Assembly (NCBI GenBank): GCA_944354535.1 | Contig: CALVPY010000008.1 | Location: forward strand, 1 to 64,000 | Direction: 5' to 3' | DNA: 64,000 bases | Source: an uncultured Clostridia bacterium | Lineage (GTDB): Bacteria; Bacillota; Clostridia; Christensenellales; Borkfalkiaceae | Shown: positions 33,748-43,730 of the stretch, in pieces | Position numbering within the stretch: the first letter of the stretch is position 1 | Layout: each line of letters begins with the position of its first letter | Position numbers and translations under genes: made by a program | The notes under the pieces: generated by a model | The model's database searches: none | What the model was told of the DNA's origin: nothing | What the model saw: the letters and a program-made list of their open reading frames with translations, nothing else

Positions 33748-33903
33748 TTATTCGGCGGAAAAATCTTCTTTGCCTACGCCGCAGAGCGGGCAGGTGAAGT
33801 CGTCGGGGACATCCTTCCACAGGGTGCCGGGCGCGATGCCGTTATCGGGATCGCCCGTTTCCTCGTCGTAGACATAGCCACAGACCGTGCAAACATACTT
33901 CAT
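33748..33903 (-). CDS. Rubredoxin
   Basis: 51-residue electron carrier with one Fe(Cys)4 centre. Both cysteine pairs are present: [15 protein letters not shown] (residues 5-8) and [11 protein letters not shown] (residues 38-41), with the [15 protein letters not shown] core between. AAGGAGA precedes the ATG at 33903. It lies 64 bases downstream of the flavodiiron protein in the same direction, and rubredoxin is the usual electron donor to that enzyme, so the pair probably removes oxygen or nitric oxide. Confidence 0.97.
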   Translation of the reverse strand: MKYVCTVCGYVYDEETGDPDNGIAPGTLWKDVPDDFTCPLCGVGKEDFSAE

Positions 33904-33967
33904 GACATTGTTCTCCTTAACTTTATTTTTTGGCGCTTCCGCGCCCGGATCTCTGAAAATTCCCGCC

Positions 33968-35164
33968 TCACGCCTTCACGTCCTCGGCAATGAGGTCGGC
34001 AAGAGCCACAAGCTTTTCCCGCGTCTCTTCCTTGACGGACGAGAGGATCGTCACCTTCTCGCCCAGCTTTTTCATGTTCTTGAAGGAAGAAAGCTCCGTC
34101 TCCATCAGCGCGCCCGCCTGCGGCGCCCAAGAGCCGTTCTCGATGACGGCATAGGCGCGGTTCTGGAAGGCGTGCGCCTTGAGGTCGGACAAGAACTCCT
34201 CCATCTTCACGAAGATGCCGTTATTGTACGTTGCCGAAGCGAAGACGATGTGCGAATAGCGGAACGCCTCGGAAACGAGGACGGAAGTATCGGTCATCGA
34301 AGCGTCGTACACCTTGACCTTTACGCCCTTTAGCGCCATGCGGGAGGCGACGATCTCCGCCGCGTTCTGCGTGTGGCCGTAGATGCTGCCGTAGACGACG
34401 AGCACCCCCTTCTCTTCGGGCGTATAGCTGCTCCAGGTGAGGTATTTTTCCACGAACCAACCGATGTTTTCCCTCCACAGCGGCCCGTGCAGGGGAAGGA
34501 GATATTGGATGTCGAGCCCCGCCGCCTTTTTGAGGACGCTCTGCACCTGCACGCCGTATTTTCCGACGATGTTGATGTAGTATCTTCTCGCGTCGTCCAA
34601 AAAGTCGTGCTCGAAGTCCACTTCATCCGCCCAAACGCTGCCGCCGAGCGCCCCGAACGTGCCGAAGGCGTCCGCCGAGAAGAGCGCGCCCGTTTTTAAG
34701 TCGAAGCTCATCATGACTTCCGGCCAATGCACCATGGGCGCAAAGACGAACTTGAAGGTGTGCCTGCCCGTCGAGAGTTCGTCGCCCTCCTTCACGAGCA
34801 GCCTTTCGCCCGCGCAGCAGCCGTAGTTTTTGAGCATGCCGTCTATCTTCTGATTGCACACGACGGTGGCTTCGGGATGGCGCAGGAGCACTTCAAAAAG
34901 CGTCGAAGAGTGATCGGGCTCCATGTGATGGACGACGATATAGTCGAGCTTCCTGCCGCCCAAAACGTGCTCCACGTTTTCGAGGAACTGTTCGGAAACG
35001 GCGTGATCGACGGTATCGAAGAGCGCCGTCTTCTCGTCGAGAAGGAGATAGGAATTGTAGGAAGCGCCGCGCGGGACGGGATAGACGTTCTCGAACAGGG
35101 AGAGCCGCCGATCGCTCGCGCCGACATAGAAAAGATCTTCCAAGACAGCAACGGTATTGTGCAT
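33968..35164 (-). CDS. Flavodiiron protein (FprA-type A-type flavoprotein)
   Basis: 398 residues. The N-terminal metallo-beta-lactamase domain holds the diiron ligands in HHMEPDHSS near residue 80. The C-terminal flavodoxin domain starts near residue 255 ([21 protein letters not shown]) and binds FMN. These enzymes reduce oxygen to water or nitric oxide to nitrous oxide in anaerobes. The start at 35164 has GGAGG upstream. With the rubredoxin gene it forms an oxidative-defence operon under the promoter at 35211-35239. Confidence 0.96.
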   Translation of the reverse strand: MHNTVAVLEDLFYVGASDRRLSLFENVYPVPRGASYNSYLLLDEKTALFDTVDHAVSEQFLENVEHVLGGRKLDYIVVHHMEPDHSSTLFEVLLRHPEATVVCNQKIDGMLKNYGCCAGERLLVKEGDELSTGRHTFKFVFAPMVHWPEVMMSFDLKTGALFSADAFGTFGALGGSVWADEVDFEHDFLDDARRYYINIVGKYGVQVQSVLKKAAGLDIQYLLPLHGPLWRENIGWFVEKYLTWSSYTPEEKGVLVVYGSIYGHTQNAAEIVASRMALKGVKVKVYDASMTDTSVLVSEAFRYSHIVFASATYNNGIFVKMEEFLSDLKAHAFQNRAYAVIENGSWAPQAGALMETELSSFKNMKKLGEKVTILSSVKEETREKLVALADLIAEDVKA

Positions 35165-35210
35165 GGTATCCTCCGCGGCGCAGCGCGCCGCAAAACATTC
35201 TTTTTCGCTT

Positions 35211-35239
35211 ATTATATACCATTTTGCCCGAAAAATCAA
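35211..35239 (-). promoter_or_regulatory. Sigma-70-type promoter of the flavodiiron/rubredoxin operon
   Basis: TTGATT (35234-35239), 17-base spacer, TATAAT (35211-35216) on the minus strand. Confidence 0.88.
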
Positions 35240-35259
35240 GCGGGCAGCGCGGAAAGATG

Positions 35260-35292
35260 AAAATTCCCGTCCGCAGGGATAGCGGACGGGGA
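35260..35292 (-). terminator. Rho-independent terminator of the V-ATPase operon
   Basis: TTCCC(C)GTCCGC paired with GCGGACGGGAA, followed by TTTTC on the minus strand, four bases after the subunit D stop. Confidence 0.88.
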
Positions 35293-35295
35293 ATG

Positions 35296-35916
35296 TTACT
35301 GCTGTTTGCCCTTGACTTTCATGATGCGCACGAGGGCGGCGCGCTCGTTCTCGCTCAGCTTTTCGCGGATGTAGGCGATGGTCTCTTCGAGCTGCGGGAT
35401 CATGACGTATTCGAGCGCGTTGACGCGCCGCTTGTTGCGTTCGATCTCGTCTGCGAGCATCCGCACCGACTTTTCCACTTCCGCGAGCCGCAGAAGCTTG
35501 GGAAAGAGCGCCGTGACCATGCTCACCGAATAGTCCGCCTCGCTCGTGATCTCGAAAAAGGCATAGGGAAGCCCCGCGCCGCCGCTTTGAGAGAGGGCGA
35601 TCTTGGGGACGTCGAGGCCCATCACGCTTGCGACGGAGCACTCCGCGCGCACCGAGGAAGCGGGCAGCGCGAACGCCGTTTCGGCACGGTAGGCGGGCGT
35701 CACCGAGCGCGCTACCTGGAACTGCCCCAAGATGCGCGCAAGCTCCCCTTCCACCTCGCGGCGGAGGGCAAGGTTCTCGCGCGCCATCACGGTGAAGCGG
35801 CGGATCATCTCGTCCGACTTATCCTTTAAGAGCTTATGCCCGCGCACGGCGGTCGAAAGGCGCGCTTTGAGCTTTTTGAGCTCCATGCGCGTGGGGTTGA
35901 CGTTGAGCCTTGCCAT
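35296..35916 (-). CDS. ntpD: V-type ATP synthase subunit D
   Basis: Central-shaft subunit. 206 residues starting ARLNVNPTRMELKKLKARL, a near-universal V/A-type D opening, with long N- and C-terminal helices (the latter with RNKRRVNALEYVMIPQLEETI). The ATG at 35916 is one base past the ntpB stop with GGAG upstream. Last gene of the operon. Confidence 0.96.
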   Translation of the reverse strand: MARLNVNPTRMELKKLKARLSTAVRGHKLLKDKSDEMIRRFTVMARENLALRREVEGELARILGQFQVARSVTPAYRAETAFALPASSVRAECSVASVMGLDVPKIALSQSGGAGLPYAFFEITSEADYSVSMVTALFPKLLRLAEVEKSVRMLADEIERNKRRVNALEYVMIPQLEETIAYIREKLSENERAALVRIMKVKGKQQ

Positions 35917-35917
35917 C

Positions 35918-37300
35918 TCACTCCTCCGCCTTGCCGTGCAGGTACTTTTCGATGTACTGCGTGCGGATGCGCTTGAGTTCGCTCTCGGGCAGGATGCGAA
36001 GGAGCTTCCAGCCGAGATCGAGCGTCTCTTCGATGGAGCGGTCGGTCTCGAAGCCCTGACCCAGATACTCCTTCTCGAACGCCTCGGCGAACTTTGCATA
36101 CAGTTTGTCCGTCTCGGTGAGGGCGGCTTCGCCGAGGATGGCGGAAAGTTCCTTGCTCTCCTTGCCGCGCGCATACGCCGCAAAGAGCTGGTTCAGCGTA
36201 TCCGCGTGGTCTTCGCGCGTCTTGCCCGCGCCGATGCCCTTGTCTTTGAGGCGGGAAAGGGAGGGCAGCACGTCGATGGGCGGGTTGATGCCCTTCTTGT
36301 AAAGATCGCGCGAGAGGATGATCTGCCCCTCGGTGATGTAGCCCGTAAGGTCGGGGATGGGGTGCGTCTTGTCGTCCTCGGGCATGGTGAGGATGGGGAT
36401 CTGCGTGATGGAGCCCTTGCACCCGCGGATGCGGCCCGCGCGCTCGTAGAGCGAGGCGAGGTCGGTATAGAGATAGCCGGGGTACCCTCTGCGGCCGGGG
36501 ACTTCGCGCCGCGCCGCCGACACTTCGCGGAGCGCTTCCGCATAGTTGGTCATATCCGTCATGATGACGAGGACGTGCATCCCGCAGTCGAAGGCAAGGT
36601 ACTCCGCGCAGGTGAGGGCGAGGCGGGGCGTTGCGATACGCTCGACGGCGGGGTCGTTTGCAAGGTTGGTAAAGAGCACCGTGCGTTCGATGGCGCCCGT
36701 GCGGCGGAATTCTTCCGCAAAGTACTGCGACTCCTCGAAGGTGATGCCGATGGCGGCAAAGACGACGGCGAACTCGCTCTCGCCCGAGCGCACTTTGGCC
36801 TGGCGGGCGATCTGCGCGGCGAGCTCCGCGTGGGGCAGGCCGCTCATACTGAACACGGGCAGCTTCTGCCCGCGCACGAGGGTGTTGAGGCCGTCGATGG
36901 CGGAGATGCCCGTCTGGATGAACTCGTTTGGATAGTCGCGCGCAGCGGGGTTGATGGGCTCGCCGTTGATGTCCATCATCTTTTCGGGGAGCACGGGCTC
37001 TCCCCCGTCACGGGGGTTGCCCATGCCGTCGAAGACGCGCCCGAGCATATCGCGCGAGACGGCGAGCTCCTGCGCGTGCCCCAAAAAGCGCGCGCGGCTC
37101 TCGGACATCTGCAAGCCTTGCGAATTTTCAAAGAGCTGCACGACGGCGCGGCTCTTATCGATCTCGAGCACCTTGCCGCGGCGAAGAGAGCCGTCCTTTC
37201 CCACGATCTCCACAAGTTCGTTGTAGGTGACCCCTTCGACGCCGTCGACGAGCATCAGCGGCCCGACGACTTCGCGGATGGTCTTGTATTCCTTAAACAT
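35918..37300 (-). CDS. ntpB: V-type ATP synthase subunit B
   Basis: Non-catalytic head subunit. 460 residues. The nucleotide-binding fold is present without a working P-loop; family blocks are [39 protein letters not shown], and [22 protein letters not shown]. The start overlaps the end of ntpA by eight bases. Confidence 0.97.
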   Translation of the reverse strand: MFKEYKTIREVVGPLMLVDGVEGVTYNELVEIVGKDGSLRRGKVLEIDKSRAVVQLFENSQGLQMSESRARFLGHAQELAVSRDMLGRVFDGMGNPRDGGEPVLPEKMMDINGEPINPAARDYPNEFIQTGISAIDGLNTLVRGQKLPVFSMSGLPHAELAAQIARQAKVRSGESEFAVVFAAIGITFEESQYFAEEFRRTGAIERTVLFTNLANDPAVERIATPRLALTCAEYLAFDCGMHVLVIMTDMTNYAEALREVSAARREVPGRRGYPGYLYTDLASLYERAGRIRGCKGSITQIPILTMPEDDKTHPIPDLTGYITEGQIILSRDLYKKGINPPIDVLPSLSRLKDKGIGAGKTREDHADTLNQLFAAYARGKESKELSAILGEAALTETDKLYAKFAEAFEKEYLGQGFETDRSIEETLDLGWKLLRILPESELKRIRTQYIEKYLHGKAEE

Positions 37301-39065
37301 CCTCTTCCCCTCCCTGTGCGACCGCCTTGAGTTCGGCGTTCATCTCGCTGAAAATGCCGTCGAAGGAAGCAAGCTCCTCTTCGGGAATGTACTTGGCTCT
37401 GCCGATCTTCTCGCGGCAGGGGCAGGCGAGGATGTCGGAAAAGTCGGCATAAGCGTCGACCGCCTCGCCCGCCAAGCGGTTGTATTCGTAGATGAGGCGC
37501 AGCATCAGAAGCTGCTTTTTCATGGAGGTGAAGGTATCCACCTCGTGGAAGGCGTTCTGGTGGAGATAGTCCTCGCGGATCATCTTGGCGGTCTCCATCG
37601 TGAGGCGGTCGCGCGCGGAGAGCGCGTCCATGCCCACGAGGCGCACGATCTCGTCGAGGGCGGCTTCTTCCTGCAAGGTCGTCATCACGAACTGGCGGTA
37701 TTTGAGGAAATCTCTCCCCACCTCTTCGTCGTACCACTCCTTCATCTTGTCGGCATAGAGCGAATAGCTCACGAGCCAGTCGATGGCGGGGAAGTGGCGC
37801 TTGTAGGCAAGGGACGCGGAGAGCCCCCAGAACACCTTGACGATGCGAAGCGTCGCCTGCGAGACGGGTTCGCTCAGATCGCCGCCGGGAGGCGAGACGG
37901 CGCCGATCGCCGTGACCGAGCCCGAGCGTCCGTCGCGGCCCAGCGTCTTGACGATGCCCGCGCGCTCGTAAAATTCTGCAAGGCGGCTCGCAAGATAGGC
38001 GGGATAGCCTTCGTCGCCCGGCATCTCTTCGAGGCGGCCGCTCATCTCGCGCAAAGCTTCCGCCCAGCGGGAGGTGGAATCTGCCATGATCGCGACGTTG
38101 TAGCCCATGTCGCGGAAATATTCTGCAATGGTGATGCCCGTATAGATGGACGCCTCGCGCGCCGCAACGGGCATATCGGAGGTGTTGGCGATGAGCACGG
38201 TGCGCTTCATCAGCGGTTCGCCCGTCTTGGGGTCTTTGAGTTCGGGGAATTCGTTGAGGACGTCCGTCATCTCGTTGCCGCGTTCGCCGCAGCCGACGTA
38301 GACGATGATATCCGCCTCCGCCCACTTCGCGAGCTGGTGCTGGACGACCGTCTTGCCGCTGCCGAAGGGCCCGGGGACCGCCGCCACGCCGCCGCGGGCG
38401 ATGGGAAAGAGGGTGTCGATGACGCGCTGGCCCGTGATCATGGGCTGCGTGGGAGAAAGCTTCTCGCGGTACGGCCTCCCTTTGCGGACGGGCCACTTGC
38501 GGAGCATACATACCTTCTCCTCCCCCGTCTCGTTGCGGAGGACGCACACCGTATCGGTGACGGTGAACTCGCCCTCTTCGACGGAAGTCACTTTGCCGTG
38601 CATGCCGTTGGGCACGAGGATGCGGTGGGAGACGATCTCCGTCTCCTGCACGGTGCCGAGGATATCGCCCTCTTCGACGACGTCGCCCGCCCTGACGGCA
38701 GGGACGAAGTGCCATTTGCGCTCTCTGTCGAGGCTGTTGACGGAGACGCCGCGCGAAATGCGGTTGCCGCTCTTGAAAAAGAGCGTCGTCAAAGGGCGCT
38801 GGATGCCGTCAAAAATGCCCGTCAGAAGCCCCGGCCCGAGCTCCGCCGAGAGCGGTTCGCCCGTCGAGACGACTTCTTCCCCGGGGCCTAAGCCGCTCGT
38901 CTCCTCATACACCTGCACGGACGCCCTGTCGCCGCGCATTTCGATGATCTCGCCGATGAGGCCGAGTTTGGAAACGCGGACGACGTCGTACATCTTGGCG
39001 TCCGCCATGCCCTCTGCGATGATGAGGGGGCCCGAAACCTTTACCGTTTTACCTATACTGCTCAT
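37293..39065 (-). CDS. ntpA: V-type ATP synthase catalytic subunit A
   Basis: Catalytic head subunit. 590 residues with the A-specific non-homologous insert after residue 110 and the P-loop GPFGSGKTV near residue 232. [32 protein letters not shown] is diagnostic. The start overlaps the subunit F stop by four bases. Confidence 0.98.
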   Translation of the reverse strand: MSSIGKTVKVSGPLIIAEGMADAKMYDVVRVSKLGLIGEIIEMRGDRASVQVYEETSGLGPGEEVVSTGEPLSAELGPGLLTGIFDGIQRPLTTLFFKSGNRISRGVSVNSLDRERKWHFVPAVRAGDVVEEGDILGTVQETEIVSHRILVPNGMHGKVTSVEEGEFTVTDTVCVLRNETGEEKVCMLRKWPVRKGRPYREKLSPTQPMITGQRVIDTLFPIARGGVAAVPGPFGSGKTVVQHQLAKWAEADIIVYVGCGERGNEMTDVLNEFPELKDPKTGEPLMKRTVLIANTSDMPVAAREASIYTGITIAEYFRDMGYNVAIMADSTSRWAEALREMSGRLEEMPGDEGYPAYLASRLAEFYERAGIVKTLGRDGRSGSVTAIGAVSPPGGDLSEPVSQATLRIVKVFWGLSASLAYKRHFPAIDWLVSYSLYADKMKEWYDEEVGRDFLKYRQFVMTTLQEEAALDEIVRLVGMDALSARDRLTMETAKMIREDYLHQNAFHEVDTFTSMKKQLLMLRLIYEYNRLAGEAVDAYADFSDILACPCREKIGRAKYIPEEELASFDGIFSEMNAELKAVAQGGEEDV

Positions 39066-39412
39066 TGATGAGTCTCCTCAGATGATCCCCGCGGCCCGAC
39101 GCCCAGAAAGATGTCGATGCCGAGCGCGCGCTCCGCTGCGCCCCTTACGAGCTCTTCGCCCAAGCCCGCGCCGCCCTTCCCCGAAGGGATGGGGAGCACG
39201 ACGGGATAGGGCGTCTCGTCGAACCGCTTCAAAAAATCAGCGAGCGGGCGCGCCAGCTCCTCGGTGAGAAAGATCACCTCGTAGTCCTTCGCGATCTTGC
39301 GGAGGATGTCGCGCGCCTTCTTCTCGTTTTCGGCAGCGAACGCCGAAACGCCCGCCGCCTGGAATACCATGATGCTGTCGCCGTCGCCGACGATCGCCAT
39401 TTTACCGGTCAT
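39062..39412 (-). CDS. ntpG: V-type ATP synthase subunit F
   Basis: Small head/shaft subunit; called NtpG in Enterococcus hirae. 116 residues with [19 protein letters not shown] at the N-terminus and [11 protein letters not shown] in the middle, both typical. The start at 39412 has GGGAGG five bases upstream. Unlike the rest of the operon, it is separated from subunit C by 175 bases that hold a structured RNA (39491-39573). Confidence 0.92.
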   Translation of the reverse strand: MTGKMAIVGDGDSIMVFQAAGVSAFAAENEKKARDILRKIAKDYEVIFLTEELARPLADFLKRFDETPYPVVLPIPSGKGGAGLGEELVRGAAERALGIDIFLGVGPRGSSEETHQ

Positions 39413-39490
39413 ATGACCTCCCGATCGAATGCGGCCTTGCGCCGCCTTTTCAGCCGCCTCTGTCTGTTGTGAGCCGCCCTTGTTTATCGC

Positions 39491-39573
39491 ACGGAAAGCA
39501 GATACAAGCAAGACGAGCCCTCAGCCGAACGCTGCCGCAGCCCGACAAAGTATTGCGACGTATCTACTTTCCG
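39491..39573 (-). ncRNA. Structured intercistronic RNA between V-ATPase subunits C and F
   Basis: The minus-strand RNA has a 13-pair stem: GGAAAGUAGAUAC (39572-39560) with GUAUCUGCUUUCC (39505-39493), extendable by two pairs. It encloses about 54 bases with internal hairpins such as CAGC-GUUCG-GCUG. The only non-Watson-Crick pair is U-G on the transcribed strand and would be an A-C mismatch on the other strand, which fits an RNA function. A second hairpin (GCGGC-GCAAG-GCCGC, about 39430-39444) sits just before the subunit F ribosome site. No riboswitch class was recognised. Confidence 0.5.
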
Positions 39574-39587
39574 CGCTCATTTCAGCG

Positions 39588-40556
39588 TTATAATATACCT
39601 CTGAGGCGCGCTTTGATGTCCGCCGCAGGCATCCCCGCCAGAAGGCACACGAGAAGGATGCGCACGTCGGCGTTCTCCGCACGGCGGCGGATGACGTAGA
39701 GCAGGAAGGGATCGCGCCCCTCTTTGCTGTAACGCGCATGGCGGTAGAAGTCCGTTTCGAGATCGTCCGCCGCCTTTTCCGCCTCCGAGAAGGGCTTTTT
39801 TGCCCGTTTTGCGGCAAAGCACAGCTTTGCAAGCGCTTCGTACGGCGTGCCGTTCAGCGTGCGCTCCCCCTTTTCGGGGTCGGAAGAGAACAAGCCCGCG
39901 AGCTTTTCCTTTTTGAGCGTGCCGCCCGTCACGAACACCGCCTCCGCCCCCTCTCTGTCCGGGGCGCGGAGATAGGATAGAATATTCTCCGTATCCGCTT
40001 TGAGGGCGATGAGCTTCTTTAAGGAGCGGTTCGAAGTGCAGGAAGCTGCAAGATGCGCAAAGAGCGCGCGTTCGAAGAGGACGCCGAGCTTGACGCCCGC
40101 CCCCTCCTGATTCTCGTCGAGGAGCGCTTTGCCCTCTTCGAGCGCCTTTCTGAGCTCGCCCGAAAGGGGCGAAAAGTCGCCCGCCTCGATGCAGGAAGCA
40201 ATGCGCTCCGCGGGCACGAGCCCGTCGGGCGCGAGCAGCCCCTTTGCGTCCTTCCCCAACGCGTGCGCCTTCAGAAGCGCCTTGCCGTTGTGGAAATCGC
40301 GCGGGGCGAGGAAGTATTCGAGCTCTGCCTTAGAGGGCGCGTAGGTGCGGATGAATTCATCAAGATCGCGCTCTTCCGCCGAGATCATCGTCTCGAACTC
40401 ATACACCGAAGAGGCGGCGTTGAAGCCGTAGCCCGCCTCCGTGAGGGCGCGGAAGACGTCCTCCGCGCTCATTTCCGCGAAGCGGGTGAGACGCTCCCCG
40501 AAGAGGCGCTTCTCTTTGACGGCGATGACGCCGTTTGTGAAACCGCTGTCCATCAT
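39588..40556 (-). CDS. ntpC: V-type ATP synthase subunit C
   Basis: Links the shaft to the membrane ring. 322 residues, helical, with the family pattern FNAASSVYEFETMISAEERDLDEFIRTY near residues 45-72 and a C-terminal RRRAENADVRILLVCLLAGM. It starts with ATG ATG two bases past the subunit E stop and has little ribosome site of its own, so it is probably coupled. The order K-E-C-F-A-B-D supports the call despite low conservation. Confidence 0.9.
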   Translation of the reverse strand: MMDSGFTNGVIAVKEKRLFGERLTRFAEMSAEDVFRALTEAGYGFNAASSVYEFETMISAEERDLDEFIRTYAPSKAELEYFLAPRDFHNGKALLKAHALGKDAKGLLAPDGLVPAERIASCIEAGDFSPLSGELRKALEEGKALLDENQEGAGVKLGVLFERALFAHLAASCTSNRSLKKLIALKADTENILSYLRAPDREGAEAVFVTGGTLKKEKLAGLFSSDPEKGERTLNGTPYEALAKLCFAAKRAKKPFSEAEKAADDLETDFYRHARYSKEGRDPFLLYVIRRRAENADVRILLVCLLAGMPAADIKARLRGIL

Positions 40557-40557
40557 A

Positions 40558-41136
40558 TCACTTTTTGCCGGGGAAGAGCATCCCCGCAAGCTCTGCCTGG
40601 TGCGCCTCTTTGTCCGCCGCCAAGAGCGAGGAAAGGGAGAGGTCGCGGTCGCACGACTCATTTCGCAGGATGACCCCGCCCGAAATTTTGGCGCCCTCTT
40701 CCGAAACGGTCAGCGCCTTTTCGCGCACGGCGGGGAGCTTTTTGACGCCCGCAAGGAAGGGATAGTCCTCCGCAAGCACGACTTCATCCCCCTTCTCCGC
40801 ATACGCTTCGAGCAAAGAGGAAACGAGCGCGAGCGAAGCGCCCTCTTCGAGCTTGGAGAGCCTGTCCTCCGCGCGGCCGTACACGACGTCGATGACGCGG
40901 CGCTTTCCGGAGAGCGCGATCTTCTGCGCGTCCAGCCGCGCCGCCGCGCGCCTGCCTTCGAGCAGGGCGAGCCGCTTTTTTTCGCACTCTTTCTGCGCCT
41001 TTTCCCGCTCTCTAGCCGCGGCGTCCTCCGCGTCCTTGCGGATGCTCTCCGCGCGGGATGCCGCCTCTTCAAGCACTGCCTTAGCTTCCGCCTCGGCGTC
41101 GCTCAAAATGCGGCCGATGATGTCCTGTTTCCCCAT
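40558..41136 (-). CDS. ntpE: V-type ATP synthase subunit E
   Basis: Peripheral-stalk subunit. 192 residues: a long N-terminal coiled coil rich in Ala/Glu/Lys/Arg (about residues 5-80) and a C-terminal globular part ending in SGGVILRNESCDRDLSLSSLL. It lies between K and C as in most clostridial ntp operons. Confidence 0.9.
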   Translation of the reverse strand: MGKQDIIGRILSDAEAEAKAVLEEAASRAESIRKDAEDAAAREREKAQKECEKKRLALLEGRRAAARLDAQKIALSGKRRVIDVVYGRAEDRLSKLEEGASLALVSSLLEAYAEKGDEVVLAEDYPFLAGVKKLPAVREKALTVSEEGAKISGGVILRNESCDRDLSLSSLLAADKEAHQAELAGMLFPGKK

Positions 41137-41154
41137 ACCGAACCCCCGAACGAC

Positions 41155-41649
41155 TTACGCAATGAAGGGAGCGACGAGGATGATGGAGATGATGAGGCCG
41201 AGGATGGCGTAGAACTCGATCATCGCGGGATAGATGATGAGCTTGCCCGAAAGGGGCTCCTGTTTGCCGACCGCGTAGATACAGTTGGCGGACGCCTTGC
41301 CCTGATAGATGCCCGAAACGAGGCCTGCGATCGCCATGGGCAGCACGGCGCCGAGGAGCGCCCAGCCTTCGACGGTACCCATCGCGGTGTCGCCGAGGGC
41401 GCCCGATGCGATGATGCCGATGATGAAGCCGTAGATACCCTGCGTCGCGGGAAGGAGCACGAGGACGAGCACCTTACCGAAGAGCTTGGGGTTCTCGCTC
41501 AGAACGCCCGCAGCCGCCGCGCTCGACTTGAAAAGACCGATGCACGAGCCGATGCCGCACAGGAAGACGCACATTGCAACGCCGATCATGGCGATCGCAT
41601 AGCCGTAGGGCGTCGCCGCCACCGTTTCCGCCACAGTATTAGGATCCAT
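41155..41649 (-). CDS. ntpK: V-type ATP synthase subunit K (proteolipid ring), Na+-type residues
   Basis: 164 residues and four helices, a tandem duplication of the c-type hairpin. By comparison with Enterococcus hirae NtpK, the sodium ligands line up as L66, T69 and Q70 (LLPATQGIYGF), Q116 (GIYQGKA) and the carboxylate E145 (AMIEFYAILG). Only the second hairpin has the carboxylate. The ligand set points to sodium coupling. GGAGG precedes the ATG at 41649. Confidence 0.95.
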   Translation of the reverse strand: MDPNTVAETVAATPYGYAIAMIGVAMCVFLCGIGSCIGLFKSSAAAAGVLSENPKLFGKVLVLVLLPATQGIYGFIIGIIASGALGDTAMGTVEGWALLGAVLPMAIAGLVSGIYQGKASANCIYAVGKQEPLSGKLIIYPAMIEFYAILGLIISIILVAPFIA

Positions 41650-41720
41650 AGAAAAACCTCCAAATTGTTTCCCGTTTATGTTTTTTCAGGCGAATCCGCC
41701 TTTTTGCCGTTGTTTGACTT

Positions 41721-43730
41721 TTACGCCCGCGCGGGAGCAGCCGCACCGCTCTTTCTTTCGCTCTTTTCCGCCGCATAGGGCTTCACGAAGACGTGCTCGT
41801 GCTTGCTGCCGAGCGGCACGAAGAGTTCGCCTTCGCCCTCGTAGAACCTGCCGTAGAACTCCACATACTGCAATCTCGCATCGTGGATATACGCGCCGAG
41901 AAGGCCGATCGCCAGGTTAAAGACATGGCCGACGAGCATCAGAAGGACGCCGAGCACCGCGAGCACGCCGCCGCCCGTGATAAAGCCGACCGCGTATTGC
42001 GAGACGATCTGCGCGATGACCGCGCCCGAAAGCATGAGCCCGTAGAGGCGCGCATAGCTCAGAATATCCGACATATAGTTGATGATGCCGTACAGCGTGC
42101 CGAAGCCCTTCGAGAGCTTGCCGAAGAATTTTTCGTGACGCCCCGCCGCGATCATGGCGATGACGAGCGTGACGCCCGCCGTGATGCCGCCCACCGTGAC
42201 GAGGATCGGGATGTTCCATTCCTCGACAAGGCCCGCGATGGCAAGCCCCGCGCCGAGGGAGAAGACCGCCCAGACGACGCCGTCGAGGATGCCGTCTAAA
42301 ACTTCTCCCCTCCTCCAGCACTGCACCGCCTTGCAGACATAGCCCGCAAGCAGCTGCACGATGCCGAGGAGCATCGCGATGACGAGCACGGCGGGGATGC
42401 CGATGCCCGCGAACGTCCACATATCGCTCTGCGCGTTGGGGAGCAGAGTCGGGATGGGCAGCACGATGCCGAAAAGCGAGTTGAAGAGGAAGCCCCAGAT
42501 GACGGCGAAGATGCCGCCGATCGCAAACACGCCCGCAAGCGCGCCGAGACCGCCCTTTCTGCCCCTGTTCTTGTATTTGAGCCAGCCGCCGCCCAGCATC
42601 ATGAGGAGCCCGTAGCCGATATCCGCCATGATGAAGCCCATGAACACGCTGTAAAAGACCGCCATCACGGTGTTGGGGTCCATTTCGCGCGCGTTGGGCA
42701 CGGAGTAAGTATTGGTGAGCGATTCGAAGTCGGAGACCACCGCATTGTTTTTGCAGAGGGTGGGCACTTCCTCGTCTTCCGCAGGTTCGGAAAATTCGAG
42801 ATACACCGCCCCCGCCGAGGAAAGTTCGCGCCGCACGAGCTCTTCCGCATCTTCGGGCACGAACGCCTCCAAAAGGAAAGTACGCTCGGTGCCGCGCAGC
42901 TTTTCGTCAAGGGCTGCCTTTTCTGCCTCGTAGCCGATGTAGTCGCAGTAAATTTTGAGGGCGCGCGTCTCGCCGCCGAGCCCTGCCATCTCTTGTTCGA
43001 GCGCATCGAGCTCCTTTGCAAGCTCCTCGCACTCCCCTTTCAGACGGGCATAGAGCGCGCTTCCCGTCTCCTCGCCCTCAAAGGGGCAGGGGGTAAACCC
43101 GGTGCCCGAAAGCAGCGCCTCCCCTTCCTCTGAGCACGACTTGTGAAAGACGAGAAGGACGAGCACCTCGTCGTCCTCTTTGGAAAGTTCCTTCCCCTCC
43201 GCAAGGGCGGGAAGTTTTTCCCTGATATTCTCCCATGCGTTGAAGGGAAGCGTACCGAAGAAGACGCGCGTGTGCGCCGTGCCGCGGTAAGAAATAAGCG
43301 GCTCTTCGAGCATCCGATAGACGGCTGCCGCATGCAGGGTGCGCTCCGTCTTCTGAAGGAGGGCGCGCTTTTCCGCCTTTCGGTCGGTGAGGGCGTTGAC
43401 GCGCGCAATGAGCGCGTCCATGCGCGAGCGGTCGTTTGCCGCCGCCATGAACTCCTCGTAGCTCACCTCGAAGCCGTCCTTTTCGGGGCGCGCCGTCCCC
43501 TTATGCTCCTTCCCGTATGCGTTGACCGCCTGCGTGAGGCGCTCCAACGCATCCTCCAAAGAGGCGTGATAGGCGGAAAGGGTGCCGTCTGCGGGCGGGA
43601 GAGGGGCGGAGTGCTCCTCCTCGCGGTGCAGTTTGACCTCGACGGCGCCCGTGCGCTGCAGGGCGTTGAGCACGGCGTCCTTTTCGTACGCCATGCCGAC
43701 GAGGTTGAGTTTTTTCATCTTAGCGATCAC
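41721..43730 (-). CDS. ntpI: V-type ATP synthase subunit I (membrane a-type)
   Basis: 669 residues. The N-terminal half is cytoplasmic with coiled coils; the C-terminal half has seven or eight helices (from about residue 345, VFMGFIMADIGYGLLMMLGGG) that form the ion half-channels. The start is taken as GTG at 43730 because GGGGAGG lies seven bases upstream; the ATG at 43718 has no well-placed site. The GTG lies inside the end of the subunit H gene. The gap to subunit K holds a small hairpin (41690-41703). Confidence 0.94.
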   Translation of the reverse strand: MIAKMKKLNLVGMAYEKDAVLNALQRTGAVEVKLHREEEHSAPLPPADGTLSAYHASLEDALERLTQAVNAYGKEHKGTARPEKDGFEVSYEEFMAAANDRSRMDALIARVNALTDRKAEKRALLQKTERTLHAAAVYRMLEEPLISYRGTAHTRVFFGTLPFNAWENIREKLPALAEGKELSKEDDEVLVLLVFHKSCSEEGEALLSGTGFTPCPFEGEETGSALYARLKGECEELAKELDALEQEMAGLGGETRALKIYCDYIGYEAEKAALDEKLRGTERTFLLEAFVPEDAEELVRRELSSAGAVYLEFSEPAEDEEVPTLCKNNAVVSDFESLTNTYSVPNAREMDPNTVMAVFYSVFMGFIMADIGYGLLMMLGGGWLKYKNRGRKGGLGALAGVFAIGGIFAVIWGFLFNSLFGIVLPIPTLLPNAQSDMWTFAGIGIPAVLVIAMLLGIVQLLAGYVCKAVQCWRRGEVLDGILDGVVWAVFSLGAGLAIAGLVEEWNIPILVTVGGITAGVTLVIAMIAAGRHEKFFGKLSKGFGTLYGIINYMSDILSYARLYGLMLSGAVIAQIVSQYAVGFITGGGVLAVLGVLLMLVGHVFNLAIGLLGAYIHDARLQYVEFYGRFYEGEGELFVPLGSKHEHVFVKPYAAEKSERKSGAAAPARA

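Noticed and set aside
35165..35641. Longer N-terminus of the flavodiiron protein
   Set aside because: It runs through the promoter, the V-ATPase terminator and subunit D; GGAGG and the family N-terminus support 35164.
39521..39832. Possible frameshifted extra gene in the subunit C to F gap
   Set aside because: The frame mostly lies inside subunit C in another register, has no ribosome site, and the gap is better explained by base-paired RNA.
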